From Flavobacteriales bacterium (GTDB taxonomy: Bacteria; Bacteroidota; Bacteroidia; Flavobacteriales_D; Sanyastnellaceae): DNA of 50,673 nucleotides. The first letter of the stretch is position 1, and every line of letters begins with the position of its first letter. The stretch is taken from assembly GCA_020437755.1 (NCBI GenBank), contig JAGQVX010000007.1, forward strand, positions 1 through 50,673. Direction: 5' to 3'. Below, piece by piece: positions 17,274 to 24,627 of the stretch. The translations under genes were made by a program, and so were the position numbers. The notes under the pieces are model-generated. The model was not told where the DNA came from, searched no databases, and saw only the letters and a list, made by a program, of their open reading frames with translations.

Positions 17274-19133
17274 ATGATGCGATGTATTGCCCTATGCTTA
17301 TTGTCGGTTCTGACCTTGTCGGTCACTGCTCAGGTGTACGATGAAGTAAGCACCACTAATGGATTGAGTTTCTCAGTGAGTGCCTCCAGCTATATGGGGG
17401 GCGGCACGGCCATTTTCGACTTCAACAATGATGGTCTGGAAGACATCTACATGACGGGATGTTTGGGATTGGACGCGCTTTTCAAGAACATGGGAAACGG
17501 TCAGTTCTCCAATGTTACGGCTACGGCAGGTTTGCTTGAAACCACCAATCGCAACACCACGGGAGTGGTTACCGGAGATATTGACAATGATGGAGACCGG
17601 GATATCTTTGTTACCACCTGGCGCAATGTCAACGCTCCGGGATTTGCACAAAATTTCCTCTTCCGCAATAACGGCGACGAGACTTTCACCGACATTACCA
17701 CCGAAGCCGGCCTCACTGAAGCCGTGTTCAGTCTGTCGGCCACATTTGTAGACCTCAACCTCGACGGTTTCCTGGATCTCTACGTAGGGAACTATGTAGA
17801 AGAAACCGGATTCATTACGGTTGACGGCGTGATAATGGGCTTTGATCATACCTGTTTTGACGACCTGTTCTACCTCAACAATGGCGATGGCACCTTCACC
17901 TCCTTGGCCGAATCTGCCGGTATCAATAACGATGGCTGCGCACTGGCCATGGCAGCCACCGATTACGACCGTGATGGCGATCCGGATATCATGGTAGCCA
18001 ACGATTTTGGGGAATTCATTCACCCCAATAAGCTGTATTCCAACAATTTCCCTCAACTGTCATGCACTGATGTTGCCCCTTCTACAGGTGCAGATATCGG
18101 AATGTACGCCATGGGGGTCGCCACCGGCGATTATGATGAAGATTTGGATTTGGACTACTACCTCACCAATTTGGGCGCCAATGCATTCCTGCACAATGAT
18201 GGCGGTACGTTCACCAACATAGCAGCGTCTATGGGCATGGATAATGAATCGGCCGATGGCTTGCTGTTCACGAGTTGGGGCACCTTTTTTCAGGACCTCG
18301 ACAACGATACCTACCTCGATTTATTCGTTGCCAACGGACATATTCCCACTGTAGAATTCATCGATAATCATACCGATGACCCCAACCTCTACTACCACAA
18401 CAATGGCGACGGAACGTTTACGGAAACAGGCGAGGACGCCGGACTTGCCAGCATCCAAATGGGCCGTGGCTGCGCTTATGGCGATTGGAACAACGACGGA
18501 CAACTCGATATCGTGGTCATGAACCTCAACAATGGTGTCATCACGGAAACGGCGGCCGTAAAGGTGTTTCAGAATCAGGGAAATAACAACCATTGGATTG
18601 GCTTTACGCTGGAAGGAGTCACTTCCAATCGCGATGCATTTGGTGCGCAGGTTGAACTGCACGCCGGAGGTCGGATTTTTCTGCGTGAATTGCAGGGTGG
18701 TGGTGGCTGCCACGCTTCCCAAAGTTCCAACCGCATCTACTTTGGTCTCGGTGATTTGGACACAGCCGATTCACTCGTGGTATATTGGCCGGGCGGAGAT
18801 CCGGAAGTGTTCCATGACCTGCAAGTGGATGAAAAACAACATTTTATTCAGGGAATGGCCAACCATATTTCTGAGATAAGCAGGGGCAATGAAATTGTGG
18901 TTTTCCCCCAACCTGCACGTGAGATTCTCAATGTTCGCCTGGAAGGTAGCTTTCATCCGGAGCGCTGGGTCATCCGCGACATGACCGGTAGGGAAGTGCT
19001 TCAGGGAATGTGGCCACAGGGGCAAATGAACTGCTCCATCCATTTGGCGAATGCCTTACCCAATGGCGCCTACGTACTGGAACTTTCAGGTGCGGGAACT
19101 TCCCGTTTCGAGCCATGGCTGTTATCGCGGTGA
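17274..19133 (+). CDS. T9SS-sorted FG-GAP/VCBS and ASPIC/UnbV protein (CRTAC1-like)
   Basis: 619 residues. After the signal peptide (LSVTA/QVY) comes a beta-propeller of FG-GAP/VCBS units, each with a calcium-binding loop: DFNNDGLED, DIDNDGDRD, DLNLDGFLD, DYDRDGDPD, DLDNDTYLD, DWNNDGQLD. The UnbV/ASPIC domain follows at about residues 440-525 (NNHWIGFTLEG...VVYWPGG). The end is a T9SS sorting tail (EIVVFPQPAREILNV...LPNGAYVLELSG). The protein should be exported and calcium-stabilised, and may bind surface glycans or proteins (family-level inference). An exact copy of the 15-bp repeat at 19041-19055 encodes HLANA in the tail. Two adjacent ATGs are present; the promoter suggests translation from the first. 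Confidence 0.9.
   Translation: MMRCIALCLLSVLTLSVTAQVYDEVSTTNGLSFSVSASSYMGGGTAIFDFNNDGLEDIYMTGCLGLDALFKNMGNGQFSNVTATAGLLETTNRNTTGVVTGDIDNDGDRDIFVTTWRNVNAPGFAQNFLFRNNGDETFTDITTEAGLTEAVFSLSATFVDLNLDGFLDLYVGNYVEETGFITVDGVIMGFDHTCFDDLFYLNNGDGTFTSLAESAGINNDGCALAMAATDYDRDGDPDIMVANDFGEFIHPNKLYSNNFPQLSCTDVAPSTGADIGMYAMGVATGDYDEDLDLDYYLTNLGANAFLHNDGGTFTNIAASMGMDNESADGLLFTSWGTFFQDLDNDTYLDLFVANGHIPTVEFIDNHTDDPNLYYHNNGDGTFTETGEDAGLASIQMGRGCAYGDWNNDGQLDIVVMNLNNGVITETAAVKVFQNQGNNNHWIGFTLEGVTSNRDAFGAQVELHAGGRIFLRELQGGGGCHASQSSNRIYFGLGDLDTADSLVVYWPGGDPEVFHDLQVDEKQHFIQGMANHISEISRGNEIVVFPQPAREILNVRLEGSFHPERWVIRDMTGREVLQGMWPQGQMNCSIHLANALPNGAYVLELSGAGTSRFEPWLLSR
19041..19055 (-). repeat. 15-bp repeat, class A, exact
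   Basis: In the sorting tail of the FG-GAP protein, read as HLANA. Confidence 0.95.
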
Positions 19134-19211
19134 TGGCATGTAAATTGTGGCTTCAGGCCGCGTAAACATTTGGCCTTGTGCCTTACTTTTATGCTCAATC
19201 AGCACACATTC

Positions 19212-20774
19212 ATGAATTTCCTGAACCCGTCTTTTCTCTTTTTCATTTTTGTTTTACTCTCATGGGGCCATTCGGCAAATGCCCAGCAGGAGGTTAAAAC
19301 GATATGGGGAGAGGAGATCAAGCTGGGTAAGAAAGAACGTTACCTCGACGTTGTGGGAGCCGACCGGGAAGCCTTTTATACTACGAAAGACCTGTACGGT
19401 ACAAGCGATGTGTTTCTACTTGAAAAATACAGACTGGACAGTATGTCGCAGGTGTTCTCGCGCGAAATAAGTCTGCCGGAAATCGACGGAGAAGTGATGT
19501 CATTTGAGAAGCTGAGCTTTGTAAACGACCAGTTTTATCTATTCACTTCGGTATACAACAAGGTATCCCAAACAATTGGCGCGTACTGCATTCCCATGAA
19601 TAAGGAAGGGGATTGGCTGGATATACCGCGGGAATTGGATCGTTTTGAATCGCGCCGATGGAACTCGGGAGAATTCGAAATCCAATGGTCCAACGATAGC
19701 AGTCTGTTTATGGTGTACCGCAAGCTGCCCTACCAAAAGAAAAACAACGAAGAGTTCAATTTTAGAGTCTACACTCGTGATTTTATTCCGGTGTGGGACA
19801 AGCAACTCGAACTGCCTTATGGTGCAGGCACTTTTGAAATAACGCAATACTTGCTGGATCACCGGGGAAACGTATTCCTGCTTTCGGGAAGTGATCCCGA
19901 AAAATCAACCAGCGATTCGAACTGGAAGAAGGCCCGTAAAAAGGAGTACGTAGTGTTCAGCTATCACTGGCAAGAAAAGAAATTACGTCAATTTGATGTG
20001 AACCTGCGGGAGAGTTGGGTGATGTCGGTAGCCTGTCATCTAACGCCGAAAGGAGATTTGTGCATTGGCGGATTTTACTCCAAAGACCAGTATTTCACGA
20101 TTGCCGGCAGCTTCTTTATTACCATGAATGGCGAAACGCGCGAGGTACTTTCCAGCGGATTGAAAGCCTTTGACAAAGACCTGCTTCAACAATTCATGAG
20201 TGATCGTAAAGCCGAGCAAGGCAACGAACTGCCCGATTTTTATTTCGACCATTTGTTGCTCCGAGAAGACGGAAGTGCCCTCATGGTAGCGGAACAATAC
20301 TACATATCTGAGCGGGTAACCAGTGATCCAACCACGGGCCGACAAGTAGTGTCCTATTATTACAATTATCTCGACATCCTGGTGCTTAAGGTGCAGAGCG
20401 ACGGCCAAATCGACTGGGCAGCGCGCATTCCCAAGGATCAGTCTACCACGGGTGACAAGGGGGCGTATTCCTCTTATGCCTTATTTGACACCCACGACAA
20501 GGTGTATTTCCTGTTCAACGATCATCCCGACAATCTGGAAATATGGAAGAACAATCCGGGAGATGACTATAAATCGTTCACTAACAACAAGCGAAGCGTG
20601 GCCACACTGGTGACGCTCGACGGTAACGGGGCACAGATTCGAGAGGCTTTATTTAGCCAAAAAGATGCGGAAACAGTATTGCGACCGGGGTTGTACTATC
20701 AAACAGCCTCAGGAGAATGTGTCATTTACGGACAGGATCGAAAGAGCTATCGTTTTGGTCGCTTGGAATTTTAG
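19212..20774 (+). CDS. Exported protein of unknown function
   Basis: 520 residues from the ATG at 19212, which is followed at once by a strong signal peptide ending GHSANA/QQ; upstream starts would bury it. The mature protein reads as repeated beta strands with sentence-like blades (FYLFTSVYNKVSQTIG, NVFLLSGSDPEK, DLCIGGFYSKDQYF, KVYFLFNDHPDN), so a beta-propeller is plausible. No catalytic motif or sorting tail is visible, so it may stay in the periplasm. I do not recognise the family. A class B copy of the 15-bp repeat (19267-19281) encodes the end of the signal peptide. It converges on the radical SAM gene with 17 bases between. Confidence 0.7.
   Translation: MNFLNPSFLFFIFVLLSWGHSANAQQEVKTIWGEEIKLGKKERYLDVVGADREAFYTTKDLYGTSDVFLLEKYRLDSMSQVFSREISLPEIDGEVMSFEKLSFVNDQFYLFTSVYNKVSQTIGAYCIPMNKEGDWLDIPRELDRFESRRWNSGEFEIQWSNDSSLFMVYRKLPYQKKNNEEFNFRVYTRDFIPVWDKQLELPYGAGTFEITQYLLDHRGNVFLLSGSDPEKSTSDSNWKKARKKEYVVFSYHWQEKKLRQFDVNLRESWVMSVACHLTPKGDLCIGGFYSKDQYFTIAGSFFITMNGETREVLSSGLKAFDKDLLQQFMSDRKAEQGNELPDFYFDHLLLREDGSALMVAEQYYISERVTSDPTTGRQVVSYYYNYLDILVLKVQSDGQIDWAARIPKDQSTTGDKGAYSSYALFDTHDKVYFLFNDHPDNLEIWKNNPGDDYKSFTNNKRSVATLVTLDGNGAQIREALFSQKDAETVLRPGLYYQTASGECVIYGQDRKSYRFGRLEF
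19267..19281 (+). repeat. 15-bp repeat, class B, exact
   Basis: GCCATTCGGCAAATG. Encodes the end of the signal peptide of the unknown exported protein (HSANA). Confidence 0.85.
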
Positions 20775-20791
20775 GGGGCCGTCAACTGCCT

Positions 20792-22963
20792 TTAGCCATC
20801 TTTTAATAGCCAAATTACTCCATCGGCGCGCATCGAGTTCCACCATTCACTGTTGAGCACTGTTTGAGAATCAGTTCCCAATGAATCGGCAAGTTGTTGG
20901 ATTGCTTGACCGGCATTGACCGGTGATTGAGCCGTTATTTCCAGGTTTTGTTCCGAAAAAAACGTCCCGACTGAAGTCGGGACTGCATACTCAAATCTTC
21001 CCTTCCGCGTGTGCATCTGCAAGATCCCCGGTTCACCATGCACGGCCCTCACCTGGTGCCAACACAAGCGAGTATCGGACTTGAACGGCCAGTCGGATGG
21101 TTCGTTTTGGAGGCATCTCCTAATGAATTTGGAGGGCACCGTTTTGCCAGGAATTTCAAAGTCGAAAAAGTCTTGCAGGGGAAAGTCAATCCCGTTATCG
21201 TGCATGTAGTTGTAAAGGGCAGCGCGCAGACCTTCGCCATACTGATCGTGGTCACCACCCGTAGGATCGTCGTGATACAAATCGTTTTGTGCAAATCCTT
21301 TGAATTCCGGACCGGTGCGGATCACCCCATATTTATCCGGGTTCAGCCCTACCGGACTATGTGCCGTCATGGCAAATCGATGCCAGTAGGCAGAGTGAAT
21401 CAATCGGTGTTTAAACAGTTGCCGTACAACCTCCAGGGAGTCTATGGTTTCCTGGTTGGTTTGCGTGGGGAACCCGTACATGAGATAGGCGTGTACCAGA
21501 ATGCCCGCATCACGAAATCCCTTGCACACACGGGATACCTGCTCCAGGGTAATCCCTTTTTCCATCAATTCAAGCAACCGCGGACTGGCCACTTCAAGAC
21601 CGCCCGTAACGGCAATACAGCCCGATGCGGCAAGCAGCTGACATAGGTCGGGACTAAAGGTCTTCTCAAACCGGATATTGGTCCACCAGGTTACTTGAAG
21701 GTTTCTTCTGAGGATTTCTATGGCCAGGTCGCGCATGGCGAGGGGAGGTGCAGCTTCATCCACGAAGTGAAACCCACGCTCACCGGTTTCCGCAATGAGC
21801 TGTTCCATTTTATCCACCAGATTTCGAGCCGGAGCCGGACTGTACCGTGCGATATAGTCTAGCGAGATGTCACAAAAACTGCACTTCTTCCAATAGCAGC
21901 CATGTGCAATCGTGAGTTTATTCCACCGTCCATCATTCCACAATCGATGCATGGGGTTGGGCACGTCGAAGGTGGACAAGTACTGATCCATTAGCAGTCC
22001 GTCGTAGGTTGGTGCCGGAAGATCGCCATGCTTAAACTCACTCACTTTGGAGGCATTCTCAAAAACGACTCTCCCCTCCTTTCGGACGAACGTGCGTTTG
22101 AGTGGGTTGGAAGGATCAACGATATGGTCGAGCAGTGCCATGAACGGACCTTCGCCATCATCGAGCGTGATGAAATCGACGTAGTCAAAAACCGTTGGAT
22201 CCGTGAGGTCACGAAGTTCCGTGTTGACGTAGCCCCCACCCAATACAATTCGACATTGGGGATAATGCTGTTTTATCCACTGGGCGGACTTCAGAGCTCC
22301 GTACAAGTTGCCCGAGAATGGAACGGAAAAGCCCACAATTTGCGGAATCGCATTGGTGAAATAGGTGGACAGTTGTTCCAGAAGGAACTCATCGAGCAAA
22401 TAGGTTGACCCGGTCAATTCTCGATGAATAGGCGCGAAATCGGTGGCCGTACGGGCAATGCGCTCTGCATATCGTGAAAAGCCGAATTGAGGGCCCACAG
22501 TGGCCTGTATCAGGTCGCCCAGGTCTTCCAGGTAGAGGCTGCAGAGGTAACGCGCCCGGTCTTGAACGCTAATGCTTCCAAAAAATAGCTCCTGACCCTC
22601 CAACTGAAAAAAACGAGGTCCCTCGGGCAAATAACCTCCTGCGCTTATTCGGTATGCCAGCGTGTATGAACGATGCTGAAGAAACTGAATCACATCATCG
22701 ACGGTGCTTTCATAGATGAGTCGGTTGGACAATACGTTTGTCAGCTCATTGTCGAGTTGAAATTGGCCCGCTTCAATAGCATTGAAAACACGCTGAAGTC
22801 CTTTTTTGGAAAACAGGTCCAATATAAAATCCAGACCCAAATCTCCCTGCCTTACCTCCACTCCCTGCGCACGAAGAAAGCCAGTGAGGTAGGCCGTAGA
22901 TGGGTACGGCGTATTCAGTTGGGTTAGCGGGGGGATGAGCAGTAAAACCGACGGCTTTGGCAT
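20792..22963 (-). CDS. B12-binding-domain radical SAM protein, CX4CX2C cluster motif
   Basis: 723 residues. The N-terminal half holds a cobalamin-binding-like Rossmann region (about 205-280: IVGFSVPFSGN, RIVLGGGYVNTE, ITLDDGEGP), although the DxHxxG motif that grips B12 is not evident. The radical SAM barrel begins at HGCYWKKCSFCDIS, where Cys356, Cys361 and Cys364 are spaced CX4CX2C, not the standard CX3CX2C. Typical barrel motifs follow (GFHFVDEA, WWTNIRFEK, VTGGLEVAS, AYLMYGFPTQT). The product is unknown; methyl transfer, ring opening or peptide modification are all possible. The end of the gene contains a terminator-like palindrome (20956-20983), about 165 bases before the stop codon. Confidence 0.85.
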   Translation of the reverse strand: MPKPSVLLLIPPLTQLNTPYPSTAYLTGFLRAQGVEVRQGDLGLDFILDLFSKKGLQRVFNAIEAGQFQLDNELTNVLSNRLIYESTVDDVIQFLQHRSYTLAYRISAGGYLPEGPRFFQLEGQELFFGSISVQDRARYLCSLYLEDLGDLIQATVGPQFGFSRYAERIARTATDFAPIHRELTGSTYLLDEFLLEQLSTYFTNAIPQIVGFSVPFSGNLYGALKSAQWIKQHYPQCRIVLGGGYVNTELRDLTDPTVFDYVDFITLDDGEGPFMALLDHIVDPSNPLKRTFVRKEGRVVFENASKVSEFKHGDLPAPTYDGLLMDQYLSTFDVPNPMHRLWNDGRWNKLTIAHGCYWKKCSFCDISLDYIARYSPAPARNLVDKMEQLIAETGERGFHFVDEAAPPLAMRDLAIEILRRNLQVTWWTNIRFEKTFSPDLCQLLAASGCIAVTGGLEVASPRLLELMEKGITLEQVSRVCKGFRDAGILVHAYLMYGFPTQTNQETIDSLEVVRQLFKHRLIHSAYWHRFAMTAHSPVGLNPDKYGVIRTGPEFKGFAQNDLYHDDPTGGDHDQYGEGLRAALYNYMHDNGIDFPLQDFFDFEIPGKTVPSKFIRRCLQNEPSDWPFKSDTRLCWHQVRAVHGEPGILQMHTRKGRFEYAVPTSVGTFFSEQNLEITAQSPVNAGQAIQQLADSLGTDSQTVLNSEWWNSMRADGVIWLLKDG
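20956..20983 (-). repeat. Terminator-like palindrome inside the radical SAM gene
   Basis: GTCCCGACT (20964-20972), 2 bases, AGTCGGGAC (20975-20983): a perfect 9-bp palindrome. In the direction of the gene it is followed by one base and then seven T (20956-20962), the form of an intrinsic terminator. It is in frame and encodes VPTSVGTFF. Confidence 0.8.
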
Positions 22964-23081
22964 GGGGTAAAGATAGGCGACTTTGGGATTACAACAGGGT
23001 CAAAAAAATGGATGGTACCGAATTTCGATACCATCCAAAATGAGTGTTTCCGCGCATAAAAACGAAATATGCCTTTGCGAT

Positions 23082-23549
23082 TTACACCAGTATGTGTTCC
23101 ATTGCAGTACGAAGCATTGCTTCTCCCTCAGGTTGCGGAATTTCAGGCTGAGGCCAGCTGTAGAGGATTCCTCCCATAAGACAAAAAGCTGCGACCCAAT
23201 AACCGACATTGATGAGGATTCCCGTCCACGACCGCTGCTCATACAGCGAGTTGGTGATCAATACAGGTATTGCCGACATCACACAGGTTAATAACGCATG
23301 GAATGCCCCATGCATAAAGTTTTGATCCTCGGCCGGATGATAGGCTGCCCACTGATTGAGGTTATAAGAAATCACCACAGCCATGAGAAAAGCCACGCCA
23401 AAAATCATGGCCATATTACCTTTGGGCGGTTCATCGGGATTGAGTCCCATAGATTTCATCCACGCTGTTCCAAACAACTTGGGATGGTACCAAACAAAGC
23501 CCAGGACAAAAGACGCCAGGGCAGCTACAATAATTGCTATCCAATTCAT
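23082..23549 (-). CDS. DUF1761 family membrane protein
   Basis: 155 residues with four hydrophobic segments (about 3-22, 46-64, 82-98 and 110-130), so an inner-membrane protein. The opening AIIVAALASFVLGFVWYHPKLFG and the MKSMGLN region are typical of DUF1761, whose role is unknown. The cytoplasmic or periplasmic tail is Pro/Glu-rich. It is transcribed alone, with 118 bases to the radical SAM gene downstream and a divergent gene upstream. Confidence 0.82.
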   Translation of the reverse strand: MNWIAIIVAALASFVLGFVWYHPKLFGTAWMKSMGLNPDEPPKGNMAMIFGVAFLMAVVISYNLNQWAAYHPAEDQNFMHGAFHALLTCVMSAIPVLITNSLYEQRSWTGILINVGYWVAAFCLMGGILYSWPQPEIPQPEGEAMLRTAMEHILV

Positions 23550-23695
23550 AATGTTGTGAGTTAATAAGTTGCGAGAAGTTAGGGTGAGAAGCGCTCCACT
23601 CGATTGACCACATGGGGTAGTTATTCACACTTGGTACTGTAAATCAATAGTTTATTGATGCCAGGCTTTGAGGACCACAGCTCTTTTTGTACCGT

Positions 23696-23726
23696 TTTGG
23701 AGTTGGCCGCGATGTGGTTATACTTG
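23696..23726 (+). promoter_or_regulatory. Promoter of the PLP-enzyme gene
   Basis: TTTG (23696-23699), 19 bases, TATACTTG (23719-23726), one base off TAnnTTTG. The predicted start of transcription near 23731 lies 3 bases before the ATG at 23734. A 7-bp inverted repeat (ATCAATA/TATTGAT, 23643-23659) lies upstream and could be an operator. Confidence 0.55.
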
Positions 23727-23733
23727 CAGCACC

Positions 23734-24615
23734 ATGTTGCCTGAAACAACAGAAATATCACCAAAGCTCCATCTGCGAAGAGAAGATTTGTCACACCCCT
23801 TTTATGGAGGGAACAAATTGAGGAAGTTGAAGTACAATTTGCTCAAAGCGCGTGCTGAGGGTTATGACACCATTCTCACGTTTGGGGGTGCGTGGAGTAA
23901 TCATATCTATGCTACAGCAGCTGCATGCAAGGAGCACAACTTCAAGAGTATCGGGGTTATTCGGGGGGAAGAACCCCAACAGTATTCCACTACCCTTCAA
24001 TTTGCCCGGGATCAGGGCATGAAGCTGCATTTTGTTTCACGTTCTGAATACCGCGAAAAGCATGAAGATTTTTTCAAAGCCTGGCTACGCGATGTGCACG
24101 GCAGGTTTTATCTGGTTCCTGAGGGAGGATCGAATTTCCTGGGTGTACAGGGATGTATGGAGATACTTAGCTTGGCTGATAAACAGAATTACACCCACAT
24201 TGCTGTCTCTGCAGGTACCGGAGCAACGGCAGCAGGTTTGTTGCTTTCGTCGGCACCCACACAACACATTCTGGTTTTCCCGGCATTGAAGGATCCCGAC
24301 TATATCCGGGATCAAATCAGCAAGCATGTGTACAGCGTGCTCATGGATCCGGAAAGTACCGAAGAGCTTATGACCCGACTTCAGGTAATTTCCGGCTACG
24401 AAGAAGGTGGCTATGCACGAGTATCCGATCGTCTGTTGGAGTTTATGCGCCAATTCCGGAACGATCATCACATTGAACTTGACGCGGTGTACACCGGTAA
24501 AATGATGATGGGACTGACGAACGAATTGAGGGGCACAACATTTGGCGAATGCCCTAAAATTCTTGCCATACATACCGGAGGTCTCCAGGGAAACGCCGGA
24601 CTCATGAAGGGGTAA
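23734..24615 (+). CDS. PLP-dependent ACC deaminase / D-cysteine desulfhydrase-like enzyme
   Basis: 293 residues from the ATG at 23734; an upstream start at 23668 would lie before the promoter. The fold-type II PLP motif GGNKLRKLKYN near residue 26 carries the Schiff-base lysine. TFGGAWSNH near residue 52 is the substrate loop, and SAGTGATAAGLL near residue 168 is the phosphate-binding loop. Enzymes of this group either open 1-aminocyclopropane-1-carboxylate or release H2S from D-cysteine; the residues visible do not decide between them, and D-cysteine desulfhydrase is the more common activity outside plant-associated bacteria. An exact 15-bp repeat copy at 24539-24553 encodes FGECP near the C-terminus. 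It converges on the Cys-rich gene with 12 bases between. Confidence 0.85.
   Translation: MLPETTEISPKLHLRREDLSHPFYGGNKLRKLKYNLLKARAEGYDTILTFGGAWSNHIYATAAACKEHNFKSIGVIRGEEPQQYSTTLQFARDQGMKLHFVSRSEYREKHEDFFKAWLRDVHGRFYLVPEGGSNFLGVQGCMEILSLADKQNYTHIAVSAGTGATAAGLLLSSAPTQHILVFPALKDPDYIRDQISKHVYSVLMDPESTEELMTRLQVISGYEEGGYARVSDRLLEFMRQFRNDHHIELDAVYTGKMMMGLTNELRGTTFGECPKILAIHTGGLQGNAGLMKG
24539..24553 (-). repeat. 15-bp repeat, class A, exact
   Basis: Inside the PLP-enzyme gene, read as FGEC. Confidence 0.95.
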
Positions 24616-24627
24616 AATTGTGAGCTT

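Noticed and set aside
21011-21646. 211-codon frame antisense to the radical SAM gene
   Set aside because: Lies wholly within a well-supported gene; no recognisable protein features.
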